Positions 48,599 to 61,774 of a stretch of 64,000 nucleotides of DNA are shown here, piece after piece. A program made the position numbers and the translations under genes. Every line of letters starts with the position of its first letter. The first letter of the stretch is position 1. The DNA comes from Pyrocephalus nanus (Eukaryota; Chordata; Aves; Passeriformes; Tyrannidae): positions 4,519,001 through 4,583,000 of the forward strand of contig CM076268.1 in assembly GCA_038380795.1 (NCBI GenBank), written 5' to 3'. The notes below the pieces were generated by a model. The model was not told the origin of the DNA, made no database searches, and was given only the letters and a program-made list of their open reading frames with translations.

Positions 48599-49409
48599 CC
48601 CTGAATTTTCTGCATGAGAACCGAAAAACACCTTGCAGAGGGGGGGATGCAGGACGATACTCCGGATAAACACATCCCTTTTTACTGTTCCCGAGTGTTT
48701 ATTTTTGGAGCTTCCAGGGAAATGTGGGCTGTTCTGCTCCCTGGTTGTCATAGCAGTACCTGTCAGAGTACCCTGTGCTCTCAGAATCAGCTCCAGTGAT
48801 GGCTGTGCCCATCCATCAATAGTGGGCAAACACTGATGTGCTGCAGCAACTGGAGCAAGTTTTGTGTAACTCGGAGCCTTAAAATCTAGTCCAGCCTTCA
48901 GCAGCCTGGGAGTTATCCTTCCTGACAGGGAACCCAAAGCCAAAATAAAAAAAAAATAGGGTTTAGATGATGGAAATTTGGTTTAATTGCAATATTCTGC
49001 TGGGCTTTATGCAGGCTTATTGAAAAAAAACCAAAACAAAACAAAACAACAAACCTACTGATGGTTTTAATAAATGTATGAAAATGGGCTCTTTGCACTT
49101 ACATAATTGACCAGTCAAGTTGCATCCATCAAATAAGTGCAAGTGCAAAAGCCCTTGTTTAAAAATCCATCCCAAGCTCCTGATGGATGAGGGGTAGTTT
49201 TCATAACAGGGAAAAAGAGGCCAGGAAGATGATAAAGATTCTGGATTGAAAACTGCAGGAAAAGCAGGGACAAGTTTATCAAGTAATGTTGGCTGTGTGG
49301 GGCTGGGGGTGAAGAAGCAGAAAAAAACTCCTTTAAAATCATTGTTTCGTTTTCCAAACCCCTGGGTTCAAGTCTGTGTTAATTCCATGTTCAAAGATAT
49401 TACTAATGG

Positions 49410-49640
49410 CTTCAAGTTGCTCCAGGACAGGCTTAGATTGGATATTAGGGAATATTTCTGCATGGAGAGGGTGGAACAGGCTGCCCAGGGCAATAGTGGA
49501 GTCCCCATTCCTGGAAGAGCTCCAAAAACAAATGGATATGGCACTTGAGGAGATGGGTTAATGATAAACACAGTGGGTTGATGGCTGGACTTGATGATCC
49601 TGGAGGTCTTTTCCAACCTGAACAACTCTATTCCATGATT
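49410..49640 (+). mobile_element. CR1 3' fragment, second subfamily
   Basis: TTAGATTGGATATTAGGGAA, GGAACAGGCTGCCCAGGGCA, GTGGAGTCCCCATTCCTGG and GGTCTTTTCCAACCTGAACA show the subfamily with the GGAGTCCCCATCCC block. Confidence 0.88.
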
Positions 49641-50656
49641 AGTAGATGGGACTTGAAAGTCTGAACTTATACCTGGGGCACTGATCTTTAAAATATTTCC
49701 TTGATTTCTGTTTTTATGGAATGTGGTAACTGCTTTACATTTCCAAATTGAAATTGGAACAAAGAAAGCGTTTGAAATGCAGTTATATTTTAGGAGGACA
49801 AAGGATCTATTGTTTCAAGAAGAGTCTGAACAGTAGAAAAAGCCTGGAGTAGAAGGAATTGGTATTACTTTTCCTGACTATTAATGCATTTCCTACAGGA
49901 CTGTGCTTACTTAGAAAGTTTAAGAGTCCAGACATGCAGCTTGAACAGCAAAATAATTTTGTTCTGGGCTGGAATGCAATAAGACTTTGAATGGGAGCAA
50001 TTTTGGTTTTTCTTAGTGCTGAATATTTCTCTGTATAGAAAAAACCTCCCCCTATTTACCATGTATGGATTGAGGATAACAGTTTTCAAAGCATGGAACT
50101 TCCTTAGGAACCAGCTTTTAGAATTAATTCCCGTTTCCCAAAGTTTGCTTTTCACCTGTAAATAAAAGATACAAATGCACATTGATAAAACCATATAAAA
50201 TTTCTGTACATGGAGGGATGGTTTTTTTTTTTTTGCTGCCCATAAAACCTGGTTGCATAATGTACTGACCTTTTCAGTACAGACCTTGCAGGATTTTTGC
50301 TTTAGCATTGTACCTGTCAAATTAACTGGACCTGGGAGTAAAATGAATGTACTTGACTGTGTTTAAAATAACAAAGGGATTTTTCTTACTCAAAAGGCCC
50401 TGATTCCTTGTAGGAATATTCTTCTTTCCCCTTGATGGTTTCCATAGCAGGAGGAAGGGAAGCACCCTCTGTAGCAGGTTGATTTATCCCATCCCAGAGA
50501 GTTAGAAATGTTGTCCCTCATCATATATTGATAACATATATCAATGTTGTGGCTGTGAGAACTGATGAACATTTAGGGGGTTGGCAGCTCATTGGATTTA
50601 ATGATCTGGTTTTCTCCTTTATTTCTGCAGTCTGGGATAACTTCTGCTGGAGGAGT

Positions 50657-50907
50657 CATGGCCTTAAGTTGAAGGAGGACAGGGTTAGATGGGATATTGG
50701 GAAGGAATTGTTGGCTGTGAGGGTGGGGAGGCCCTGGCACAGGTTGCCCAGAGAAGCTGTGGCTGCCCCATCCCTGGAAGTGTCCAAGGCCAGGCTGGAC
50801 AGGGCTCAGAGCAACCTGGGCTGGTGGAAGGTGTCCCTGCCCATGGCAGGGAGTGGGATGAGATGATTTTTAAGATCTTCTCCAACCCAAACCATCCTGT
50901 TATTCTA
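50657..50907 (+). mobile_element. CR1 3' fragment
   Basis: It runs from ATGGCCTTAAGTTGAAGGAG through GATGGGATATTGGGAAGGAA to CCATCCTGTTATTCTA. It has the CCCCATCCCTGG form. Confidence 0.92.
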
Positions 50908-51504
50908 AGCTGAGCAGCAGCCAGTGAAGCTGCCCATACTGGGGATGTGTCTGTGAGATGTCTCAGTCCCTCCCAGCTCCAGAAAACCAGGTGAAGGCAC
51001 TTGCAGATGTATTTCATCCTAAAGAACAAAAGGGAGAAAGTGTTTTAATTTTGCTTTAAAAATACTGCCTTGGAGCATCAGCTGCACATTCATTTCCCAG
51101 GAGCACTTATCAACATCTCAGAATATTCCTGACATACCCCCTGACACCTCAGCCTTTCCTTTGCCATGAGGAAATTACAGTGACTTGGAAGGGATTGTGT
51201 CTTAGGGAACACCTCTTCCTGCACCAGAAAGAAACACAAAGGGATAAATAAAACAATCCCAAGTGCTGCTGTTCTTGAGTTTAAGGGGAGGAAAAAGTGA
51301 ACTTGGAGGCGTTTTGTTTGTTTTGTTTTTGGCACCTTGCTAAGTTTTAATTAGCAGTGCAGTCCTGAGGTTTAGGCCTGGTGACATTCCTGGTCATGGA
51401 CTGCCCGTCCTCCTTGGAGTGGTGGTAAATTTATCCCTTTGAGACCTTTTGAATGCTAAGTGTGCCTTAGAAACCTTGAGAACTTAGAGAAATATATGGA
51501 TTTA

Positions 51505-51650
51505 TCACGGAATCATGGAATTGTTAAGGCTGGAAAAGACCTCTAAGACCATTGAGTCCAACATGAACCCAGCACCACCACCGTGTTCACCACTGAACCA
51601 TGTCCTCCAGGGCCACATCCACGTGTTTTTTGAACACTGCCAGGGATGGG
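51505..51650 (-). mobile_element. CR1 3' fragment, second subfamily
   Basis: CACGGAATCATGGAATTGTT, AAAAGACCTCTAAGACCATT and GGGCCACATCCACGTGTTTT are antisense CR1 blocks, truncated at CACTGCCAGGGA. Confidence 0.85.
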
Positions 51651-52942
51651 AACCAAACTCCAGTTTGTCCTGCTGCTTGTCTTCCTTGGTGTATTTTACC
51701 AGCTCTTAAATATCTGCTGCAAACATTTAATGAGCAGTTGAGAGGCACCTCCCAGCCTGTCATTTCCCAAAGCGGCTCAGAAATGGGATCATTTTAGAGG
51801 AAAAATAGGGCACAGGAGCTGCCCAGAGTGAGAGAGGCAGCTTGGATCAACTGTCACAATAAGATAATATTGAAAATGGCTTTTTCTTCTTCTGTTTCTG
51901 GAACCATCTTCCACGGGGATGCTGTGAATGGCTGGTTTCTTTTGTTTTTAACAATACACTTACAAAGCCAACTCATTATTTTGGATCCTTGCCCTGTTTT
52001 TTCCCCGACTTGTGTATATTGAGCGTTAAGAACTCCTGGGTTTAATACATTGTTTTGAAAGAAAGCTGTAAGAGGTTATTAGACTGTGTGTCATGGTAAT
52101 TCTCTGTTGAGAGTCTAATTGAGAGCTGAAGCAGCATTGCCAAATTAATTTCAAATGGAACAGAATGATTCTGATATTATTTTCCCTTCTGGAATCTAAA
52201 CCTGGGTTGCCATCAAGGTACTTTGGGATGAGTGTACTCAGGAGCTTTGTACCAACTAATATATTTATCAGTTTGAGTTTTAGGCCAGTTTTTGGTTGTC
52301 AAATGATGCAGTTCGAGAAGAATTCAATATATGCTGCACTAAATGATGGATAATAAGAGGCTGTTACATATTTTTGTTTGTCTTGTTCGTGCTCTAATTG
52401 TTTCAGGAGGAACAGAAACCTTTGGCAGCTTACATTTCCTCAGATAAAATCTTTAGTGTGAGAGTTCCTGTAATTTAAAATTTTCTTAAAGTTTTCTGAT
52501 TCCAGCTGAAAGAACGGTAATTTTAAATTTTTAAATTTGATTTTATAATTCTAATGTTCTTTTTTCTGTTGCTGTCTGAAGCCCCCCAAAAGAGCCTGGT
52601 GTGTAGATACTCCAAGATTAGCTCTCCATAAGATGAGATCCCAAACATTTGAATTCCCATTATTGTCCCAGTGTGGGTGTTTGGGATGAAGCTGCAGCTG
52701 AGAATTTGCTTTCTCATTTCCTGCAGCCTTTGGGACCAGGTTCCTTCCACCTTTATTCTGCTTTGCCTGGCTGCTCACATTCAGTTCTGGTGCCAGATCA
52801 CTCTCTCCCTGCAGCACCACATTTCTTGGGACCACCTGGATTTGCTGTCTGGGAACCCACAGGGACAAATTATCGCTTGTAAATGTGACAAAAAAACGAG
52901 ACTGAGAAAATGACAACGACGAGAATCCAAAGAGCATCCTGG

Positions 52943-53030
52943 TGGCACTTGGGGACATTTAGTGCTGGGTTAACAGTTGGCCTCGACCTTAGAGGGCTTT
53001 TCCAACCTAAACAATTCCATCATTCTGTGG
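52943..53030 (+). mobile_element. CR1 3'-end fragment, second subfamily
   Basis: TGGCACTTGGGGACATTTAG, GTGCTGGGTTAACAGTTGG, GAGGGCTTTTCCAACCTAAA and CATTCTGTGG mark the terminal 90 bases of a sense-strand CR1. Confidence 0.85.
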
Positions 53031-53907
53031 TTGTGGGGAAAAAAAACCCCAACCTTGGCACCTGAAGCCACTTGGATGTGCTCTTCCAGTATTTCTGGGA
53101 ATTCTGGTGCCCTGCCAGCCTGTGCCCCATCCCCTCTGCACATTTAAACACCCCCAGGGGGGGTGTCCACGTCACACTTCCAAATACGAAACTGCTGCTG
53201 TTTTTTAGCACAGGACGTGTGGCAAGAACACCAATGTGTGAATCCCCATTTCCCATAAAAGCAACGGCCTGAGGTAGGTCATTAAATCAAGCTGAAGGTG
53301 TTAAATCCCAAAGCATGTGAGCAGGACTCCATTTGTACCAACAGCCAAAGTTGAAGTCATGTGATGTCTATTTTTAATGTCTGTTTTTACCAGGGAAGGT
53401 GTAGCAATTTTCACTTAAAATCGTTATTTTTCCGCCTCAGTGTCAGTTAAGTTAATGCTGTTGCAGGTTTAAAAATACCTGGGGAGTGAAATATGTGCTG
53501 CTTTTTTGCACTTGAGTTTTATTAATCTTTTCTTCTTCCAGCATTGTAAAAAGCCCCTCAATATTGCAGTCTTTAGAAGGAACAAAAAAATGGTCGTTTG
53601 GATATTATAAATGGAATTTCAGGCTTAAACGCTTTTCCTGGCTGTTCCTCTGTAATGCAGATTTCTGTAGTTACCTTTGGACTGTAAATTCTCTGGTTTT
53701 GACCATCAATTAGTCCCTTCATTATTTTCAGCACTCAGAGGCAGGAGAGAAAATGGCCTTTTGGCTGGTCAGTCATAGTTTAAAAAGAATTTATCTTTCC
53801 AGTAAAATAGCTTGCTCTGCACTGTAATTCTCCTGCTTTCTTTAAATAAGTATTAGAACAACAGAAATTCATGCCCCTTTTCTTCCTCCAAAGAAACAAG
53901 GGGGAAT

Positions 53908-54316
53908 CCAAGCCCTCTGCTCTGGAGCCAGGCTTGGAGAGCTGGGAATGTTCACCTGGAGAAGAGAAGGCTCCAGGGAGACCTGAGAGCCCCTTCCAGG
54001 GTTTAAAGGGGCTCCAAGAGAGCTGGAGAGGGACTGGGGACAATGGATGGAGGGATAGGACATAGGGAATGGCTTCCCACTGCCAGAGGGCAGGATTAGA
54101 TGGGATATTAGGAAGGAATTGTTGGGTGTGAGGGTGGGGAGGCCCTGGCACAGGTTGCCCAGAGAAGCTGTGGCTGCCCCATCCCTGGAAGTGTCCAAGG
54201 CCAGGTTGGACAGGGCTTGGAGCAACCTGGGCTGGTGGAAGGTGTCCCTGCCCATGGCAAAGGGTGGGACTGGATGGACTTTAAGGTCCCTTCCAATCCA
54301 AACTGTTCTAGGATTC
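53908..54316 (+). mobile_element. CR1 3' fragment, about 410 bases
   Basis: It starts CCCTCTGCTCTGGAGCCAGG and runs through GGATATTAGGAAGGAATTGT to CTGTTCTAGGATTCTTC. It has the CCCCATCCCTGG form. Its left boundary is nearly the same CR1 position as in the copy at 28823. Confidence 0.92.
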
Positions 54317-55207
54317 TTCTTGGAGAAGGTTGTAACATTGCAAAGGAAAACAGAGTTGAATCCTTACTCCTCTCCCTGAGTATCAGCAAACATCTCAGGA
54401 AAGACTGAAGTGTGTTGATTCCTCTTGATTTACTTTCCCTGGTCAGATCAGTATCTGTATCATTCCCAGGTTATTCCTTCCAACTGCCTTCCATCAGTCA
54501 CCTTTTGACACAGGAATAAAAAAGTACTGGGCAATAATAAAAGCTCCAATATTGTCCCTTGTGCTGTACCAATCTCCAGAGCCATCAGTGAAGAAATGGA
54601 AGAAGGGCTTTTATCGTTGTGGGTATGAGAAGTCAGGAGGATTTAAACCTGAGGGATGAGGCACAGAAAAATTTATCAGACTCCTGGAGAAGTTTAACCT
54701 TCACATGCTGAAGCAGTGAGGGTGGCTGGGTAGCTCTAGATGTAAAGGAACACATCAGGTTATCAGACTTAGGAATTATTAAAGGTTGTTCACGGTTTTT
54801 TCCTCTTTTTTTTTTTTTTTTCCTCCAAGGAGATGCTTTTAAACTGATAAGTTTATACAGAACTGTATCCTTTTACTCTCTGCCCTTTCAAAAAATCTCA
54901 TCTGCTTTATTTTGCCAGGATTTGGTGAAAAATGACAATGGGATAACACAGAAAGAAACTTCCCAGAGCCTTCTGAGCTGAGCTGGTTGTAATTTTGGGA
55001 ACACCAGTTCCCGTTTAACAGTGGTGAGGTGAACAACCTTCCCTTGAAGTGGAAGGAGTGATGTTTTGAGCCACTTCCCTTTGGCCCAGACAAGCCCAAG
55101 GACAGGGAAGGGTGAAACTGTGATGCTGGGAAGCTTCTTGGGTCGCTGTGTGTTGAGAAAGTCCTTTGTCACCTCAGGGGGGACCTTCTGGCTCTGCAAT
55201 TCCCTGA

Positions 55208-55522
55208 CAGGAGGGGGGAGCTGGGGGGGGGGGTCAGGATCTGCTCCCAGGGAACAACGGACAGGAGGAGAGGAAACAGCCTCAAGCTGAGCCAGTGAGG
55301 TTTAAATTGGAAATGAGGATCAATTTTTTCATGGAAGGGGCTGCCCAGCCCTGGCACAGCTGCCCAGGGCAGTGGTGGAGTCCCCATCCCAGCAGGGATT
55401 TAAAAGCCGTGTGGATGTGGCACTTGGGGACATGGGTTAGTGGTGGCCTCGGCACTGCTGGGGAAATGGTTGGACTTGATGGTCTCAGAGGGCTTTTCCA
55501 GCCTTAGTCATTCTGTGATTCC
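55208..55522 (+). mobile_element. CR1 3' fragment, second subfamily, with a G-rich head
   Basis: It begins in runs of 6 and 11 G (55213-55233), then GGATCTGCTCCCAGGGAACA, GAAACAGCCTCAAGCTGAGC, GCAGTGGTGGAGTCCCCATC, TGGATGTGGCACTTGGGGAC and CATTCTGTGATTCCAT. Confidence 0.9.
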
Positions 55523-57360
55523 ATCATTTCAAGTGGACGTGGTAGGAGGAGCAGCTTCACCAAACAGAGATGTTGTACCTTTTAGAAAATAGTACTGTAT
55601 TGTATATATATTTATTTTTAATATTTCAGAAGGCTAGTGACCAGCACAGTTACGAATTTACTACAATTTTGGTAAAATAAACCTAAAGCCCTGTTTGTTT
55701 TTATCTTGCCAACACATCCCTTTGCTGCCTTTTCCATCCTTTTCAGTGGCTGACAATTATGCAGCACTTTGGCTTTCGAGAGCAGCAACCTCCATGCATG
55801 AAAAGCCAGCAGGGCCTTTTCTGGGGTTATTAAATTTTAGGATCAGAAATATTTCATGAACAGATTCTAGAATACAAGCTTTTACAGTTGAAGTATGAGA
55901 AAGCACAGCCAGTATAGTAAAAAGCAGAGGGTTGTTTTTTCTTTTTTAAAAAGAAAGAAATTATTCATGCTCTGATGTAACAAATTGTGCACTCTGATTA
56001 TAGGACAGGAAGAGTTTAAAGTATATTTAGAGAGAAAAGAGGTGCCAGATCACTGGCCATCACCAGTATGAGGGTTTATATCACTGAATATGAGGACAGA
56101 AAATCATCTCTCTCCCTCAATGGCAGTGCAGGCATAGGTTGAGCTCAGCCATTCCTGATGGATGTTTCTCCTTTGCCATCCTAAGGATTAGTATTCCAGC
56201 TGAGCAGGCAGTGAAACAGAGATATTGATAGATCTTGGGATGAACAGGTTGAAGTGAGAAGTGAAATTTTTTATTTTTGAGCATTAACCAAAGTGGGAGC
56301 CCCCTTTAATATACAGGTAATGGATCCATGGAATCACTGGTGGTAGAAAATACTCATCCTGCTGTGCAAATCCTGCTCTTTGAGTGGCTGATGTTTAACC
56401 TTCCGAGATGTTTTCCATTTGGGATCTTCAAAACAATATCGTGAAAGATATTAAAAGCAAATGTTTTCCTTCTTTGAATTCCTTGTATATAAACAATCAG
56501 CAAATGCCTGTTGAGCTGGGAAGGGGATTTTACTGTCGGTGTATTCAGGGATGTGTTTGTATTTGCAGGAGCTTTGCTCTCCCAGCTTTTCCAGGTTTTT
56601 GTCCTGCCTCTATGGGAGAGGCTTCCCCTTTTTCTGTTCAAAGCAGCACCAGTCTCCCTCCAAGCCTTTCTGTGCTCCCAACCTACATCCAGAGCCCACT
56701 CCAGCTGTGGGAAGGACTGAGCTCTGCAAATACCTTTGCTGTTCCTCCTCTGACCTTTCCCACCCCCGCTTGACTGTTTAGCTTTCCTAAGCCTTGCCTA
56801 AGCCCTCGCCTTGAGATTTGGGAGAGCATCAGCCTGGCCTTTGTGGGAGTTGTTTGCTGCTTGCCAGAGATTTCAGTAAAATACAACAAGAAAAAAATTA
56901 AATAAATCTCTGGCTGCTCCAGAAGGAGTCTGTCATTTTTCAGGTCAGTGTGATTATCAGTGACACGAAAAGTCTCTCTCTCTCTGCAAGTGGCTACAGA
57001 GAGAGCTGAAATGGAGCATCTGATCCCTGATCCCATCTCTGCCTGCGCTGGGACAGCTGCTGCAGTTGAGTTCAGAGCTCCCGGGTGACAGCCACACCTC
57101 CCTGTGACACACACAGCTCCTCTGGTGCAGCAGCGTCCCCTGATCCCATTTGTTCATTTCCTGACAGTTTAATTGCTTTTGGCAGCCTTTGTGCTGGCTC
57201 AGGTGTCACCTGTCTGTCTGCAGCTGGTGCAGGGCCAGCACCAAAGCCCTGCCTGGTGCAGGGGCTGTGTCTCCTGTGCCACAGCCAATTCCCAGCATGA
57301 GGATCCCTCCAGATCCACACCGGGGGCAGAGGGACCCTTCCTCAGGAACTGCAGTTAATA

Positions 57361-57566
57361 GAACCATGAGTAATGGGTACAAGTTGAAAGAGGGGAAATT
57401 TAGGTCAGAAATTAGGAGGATTTTTCACTGTAAGGGTGGTGAGATCCTGGGACTGGTTGCCCGGGGAGGTTGTGGATGGCCCAGCCCTGGTGGTGCTGAA
57501 ATCAGGTTGGATAAGGCCTTGAGCAGCCTGGCCTGTGGAAGATGTGGAAGGTGTCCAGGGGGTTGG
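57361..57566 (+). mobile_element. CR1-like fragment, diverged
   Basis: AAATTTAGGTCAGAAATTAG, AAGGGTGGTGAGATCCTGG, GGTTGCCCGGGGAGGTTGTG and CCTTGAGCAGCCTGGCCTG resemble the sense strand of an older CR1 subfamily. The 3' terminus is missing after GAAGGTGTCC. Confidence 0.8.
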
Positions 57567-58716
57567 GTTCTACATTAACAGAAAACTTTAAGAATCCCCT
57601 TTATGGCATTTCTTAATGCTGGGATTTTCCTTCTGAGAGCTCAGGCATTCAGGGGTCCCTGGGTTTGTTCCTCTCTGTGTTGATGAAATGGGTTTAGTTT
57701 GTTTGCCTGGAGCTGGCTCAGTCACGCCTGAGGTGTGCAAGGTATAGCAGGAGTACTCAAAGAAAAAGATGTAGGAGAAGATAATTGATGATTTTCTGAC
57801 ACTTCACTGATAAAGAAATCCAAGCAGAAACATTTCTGGGATGAATTTCAGCTGTGTGTTCCCATCAGTGAGTTTTTAAAGGAGGTGTGATGCTCCCATG
57901 TATTTGTGAGGATTCACTCTCCCTCCCACATTATTGTCTCATGTTCTTCCTCCTGCACTATTTTGCCAGCCAGAAACCAGGTTTCATTTTTAAAAATCAG
58001 AGCATAATTACCAGCTGTCAAAACCAAACATGTTTTCTGTGAGTTCTTCTGGAACACGGAACAACTTTTTGTTTGTCGAACTATTTTTGACAACATCCTT
58101 CTTTCACAACCACTTCAGTCTGGCTTCTCAAGGAAAAGTTTTCTTAAGGAAAAATATTTCCATCTTTGAGAGAGGAATCATAGTTATTACCTGATATTTG
58201 GTGTCATAATGGGATGTGCCTTCTTTTGGTACAGCCCCAAACACTTTTTAGGCTCAGAGTTATGCACTGAGCACTTGCCACTGTCTTGTATCCTAAAAAA
58301 GGCTACTTCTTAGCCAGAGTTTTTCCTGATCTACATAAACCTGTAGTTTTCAGTGGGTTTGACAGCACCTCAGATTTTATTGGGTTTTTTAAAGAATAAT
58401 TCTTCATCTTTTCCCATTTGTCCGAGTGTTTCTACGGCAGCAGTGCCAAGAAGCAAGTGTGCTTTTCCAGGTGAATACTGATGGAGGGGTTGTCATTCCT
58501 TGCCAAATTCATTGCTGGAGTACCTTTGGTGTAGCAAGGAAATGATACAAATGTGTGCTGAGTTTGGCTTTCCTTCAAATGACACTTCTGTGTGTGCAGC
58601 CAAACCTCCAAAGCTCATTTTTCACCCTCACCACGTTCTAGTGCTGCTGAGGGAGGGGCTGGGGGCTTGGTGCTCCTTGAAGAACATGTCCTCAGGTGTG
58701 TTATCTTCAATCATAC

Positions 58717-58785
58717 CATGAAATCCTACAATCCCAGTTCTAAGGGGACCTCAAGGATCATCTGGTCCAACCTTTGTTGGCAAAA
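58717..58785 (-). mobile_element. CR1 3'-terminal scrap
   Basis: GAAATCCTACAATCCCAGTT, AAGGGGACCTCAAGGATCAT and CTGGTCCAACCTTTGTTGG look like a divergent antisense CR1 end. It sits between two copies of a short duplicated segment. Confidence 0.6.
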
Positions 58786-58891
58786 GCGCAGCAGATCTCT
58801 AGGGAAGGGAGTTTGGTTCTCCTTGAAGAAGATGTTCTCAACCCCTCTGTAATTTCTCTTGATGTCTGAGGACTCTCATTCTGCAGGGAGT

Positions 58892-59371
58892 TGTAGAATC
58901 CTGGAATGATTTGGGTTGGAAGGGACCTTAAAGCCTGGCCAGTCCCACCCCCTGCATGGGCAGGGACAACTTCCACTCTCCCAGGTTGCTCCAACCTGGC
59001 CTTGGACACTTCCAGGGATGGGGCAGCCACAGCTTCTCTGGGAAATCCATTCCAGGGCTTCACCACCCTCACAGGGAAGAATTCCTTCCTAATAATCAAA
59101 CTAAATCTGCTCTTTTTCAGTTTGTACCCATTACTCCTTGTCCTGTCACTTCACTCTCTGATGAACAGTCCCTCTTCATCTTCCCTATAGGCCCCTTCAG
59201 ACACTGGAAGGTGCTCTGAGGTCTCCACACAACCTTCTGTTCTCCAGGCCCAACTTTCCCAGCCTGTTTCCCAGTCCCCTTATCAACTTCATAGCCTCCT
59301 CTGGATTTGTTCCAGTAGTTCCATGTCCTTCTTATATTGGGAACACCAGACCTGTACTCGGTGCTTTAGAT
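58892..59371 (-). mobile_element. CR1 3' fragment, about 480 bases
   Basis: It runs from TAGAATCCTGGAATGATTTG through GGGATGGGGCAGCCACAGCT, TCACAGGGAAGAATTCCTTC and TCCTTGTCCTGTCACTTCAC to GACCTGTACTCGGTGCTT. It is the longest minus-orientation copy and includes the degraded end of the reverse transcriptase frame. Confidence 0.92.
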
Positions 59372-59993
59372 GGGAATCCATTTTTTCATTCCTCCTCTTT
59401 TAATTTACTATTTTCTGGTCTAGTCTAATGTTTTCCAAATGGAAAAAAAAAAAAATCCACCAGTCTGGTAAACTCTTGTCTCTTGATTGCAGAAGGTAAA
59501 AAATCTCTCATTTGGTGCTGAAAACACAGTTTATAATGAACATGAATCACAAACAAGTATTAAATGTAGAAGCCAAGGCACTTGGGAATGGTCACCAATT
59601 AATCAGGGGTGATGCAGTTTTTTTAAATCCTCTGTGTTTCTGAAGGGCCATTGCACCCTTTGATGTGTGTTCTGGGTGATCTATGGCATCACCCAATGCT
59701 TGTCAAACACCTCTCAAAGCAGGCATTTGGCTTAGTTAAAGCATCCTGATGTTTTTACAGCTTCCCATATTTTAGGATCTGCCAAGGAAACTGACAAGAA
59801 GAAATGAGGAATTTATGAGGAAATGGTGAAAAATTTATGGCGACATCTGAGATTTATTCATCCAGCACACAGAGCGTGGTTTGACTTCTGACATCAGGGC
59901 TGCTAATGGGAAATTTGAAAATAGGCTGAAACTGTTGATTGGTTTGGATGAATATGCAGATTGCACACTGGATTCCATCCTGGACTTGTATTT

Positions 59994-60266
59994 CATAGAA
60001 TCATGGAATGGTTTGGGTTGGAAAGAACCTCAAAGCCCATCCAGTCCCACCCCCTGCATGGGCAGGGACACCTTCCACTAGCCCAAGTTGCTCCAACCTG
60101 GCCTTGGACACTTCCAGGGATGGGGCAGCCACAGCTTCTCTGGGCAACCTGTGCCAGGGCCTGCCCATCCTCCCAGGGAAGGATTTACTCCCAATATCCA
60201 GTATAAATGTACCTTCCTTCAGCTTCAAGCCATTGCCCCTTGTTGTGTTGATGCACCAGCTGATGG
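59994..60266 (-). mobile_element. CR1 3' fragment
   Basis: ATAGAATCATGGAATGGTTT, GCATGGGCAGGGACACCTTC, TCTGGGCAACCTGTGCCAGG and CAAGCCATTGCCCCTTGT are successive antisense CR1 blocks. It has the short indel form (GGGATGGGGCAGCC). Confidence 0.92.
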
Positions 60267-61419
60267 ACTTCTAACTTAGAGGAGTTTGTTTCATTGTTAG
60301 TTACGATTTCGAACTCATTATTTGTGCTAGAAAAAAAGTAATGGAATTAAACCCCTTAGGAGAAAACTGGAGTGTTACCAGTGACAAACTTAGACCAAAT
60401 CCTTCAATATTAGATGTTTAAAAGAACCCCCCAAACCTCAAGCCAACACTCATGTGCCTCTCAGAAAAAAAAAGAAGAAAAAAGCAGGATTGTTTTAGAT
60501 ATTTATTTTTTCAGCTTTGCTGGGCACTTTCTGGATATTATCTTCACAAAGCAGAACTCGGTGTGTGGACAAACGAGTCCACAGGGAAAATAATAGCATT
60601 TTCCTCAGCCTCATTTCAGTTTGACTGTTGCATTAATTTCCTTTATAACTTCTGACATCTGTAGTACGAATTGCTAATTTGTTTGGGCTGAAAATTAGCA
60701 GGGAAAAAAATGACTCCACTGAAGCCAGTGTGCAAAAACACTGTTGCATTCAGCAGTTTTTCCGTGGCTCTCCTGACGTGACCGACTCCCTCGTTTTTTT
60801 TGTGCTTAACCTGGCTTTGATTGAAACTTGTAAACTTTGCCTGTACATGGAGTGTGGTATCAGAGCTTGCTGTTCTCTCTGCTGTAAAATATCTAATCCC
60901 TTTTACTTAACATGTTTCTCTGAAAGCTGTTCTCTTGTTCTGACATGGAAATCCTCCCGGTGATGGATGAAATCCAGCGGTTGCTTTGATCTAGTGTGGG
61001 GAGCGGGATGGGTTTGTTGGAGCTGATGAATAGGAAGGGTTTGGATTGAGACACCCTGCAGTGGGTTTGGGGCAGAGGTGTGGCTGTGGGGTGAGCAGTG
61101 GGGCTCCAGGATTGGGTGGTTTTGGGAATTAATCTCCAGATCTAGAAAAACTCTTTCCAATCTGTCAGGCAGGCCAGTGTCTCGCAGAGAGCCCGTGGCA
61201 TGAGACAGCAACCAACCACAACTATCCTGACATAGCCAGCCTGGGATGAGACAAGATTTACTGGTACACGGGGCTTTTCCAAGCTTTTCAGCTAGTTCAG
61301 CTGAAAATCTGGAAGGGCTGAGTTGTGTTTTGTGGATGGGAATGTTTGATGCCAAATAAATGCTGTTAGGATGTGGTGGGAGGTTCTTCTGAAGTAAAAG
61401 AGATTCACTGGGTTGAGGA

Positions 61420-61687
61420 CTAGGATGGGACAAGGGGGAGTGGCCTTAAGGTATAGGAGGGTAGGTTTAGGTTGGATATTGGGAAGAAATTCTTCCCTGT
61501 GAGGGTGGTAAAACCCTGGCACAGCTTCCCAGAGAAGCTGTGACTGCCCCATCCCTGGAAGTGTCCAAGGCCAGGTTGTACAGAGCTTGGAGCAACGTGG
61601 GCTAGTCGAAGGTGTCCCTGCCCATGGCAGGGGGTGGAACAGGATGAGCTTTAAGGTCCCTCCCAGCCCAAACCACTCTGTGATTCT
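61420..61687 (+). mobile_element. CR1 3' fragment
   Basis: It runs from ACTAGGATGGGACAAGGGGG through GGTTGGATATTGGGAAGAAA to CCACTCTGTGATTCTC. It has the CCCCATCCCTGG form. It converges with the minus copy starting at 61775. Confidence 0.92.
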
Positions 61688-61774
61688 CAGGAAGAGCAGA
61701 AGGTCGTGTTCTCTCCCTCTGAATCGTGGGAGATGCCCCTGCAGCTGTAAATGGGGCAGTTGTGCATCCATACA

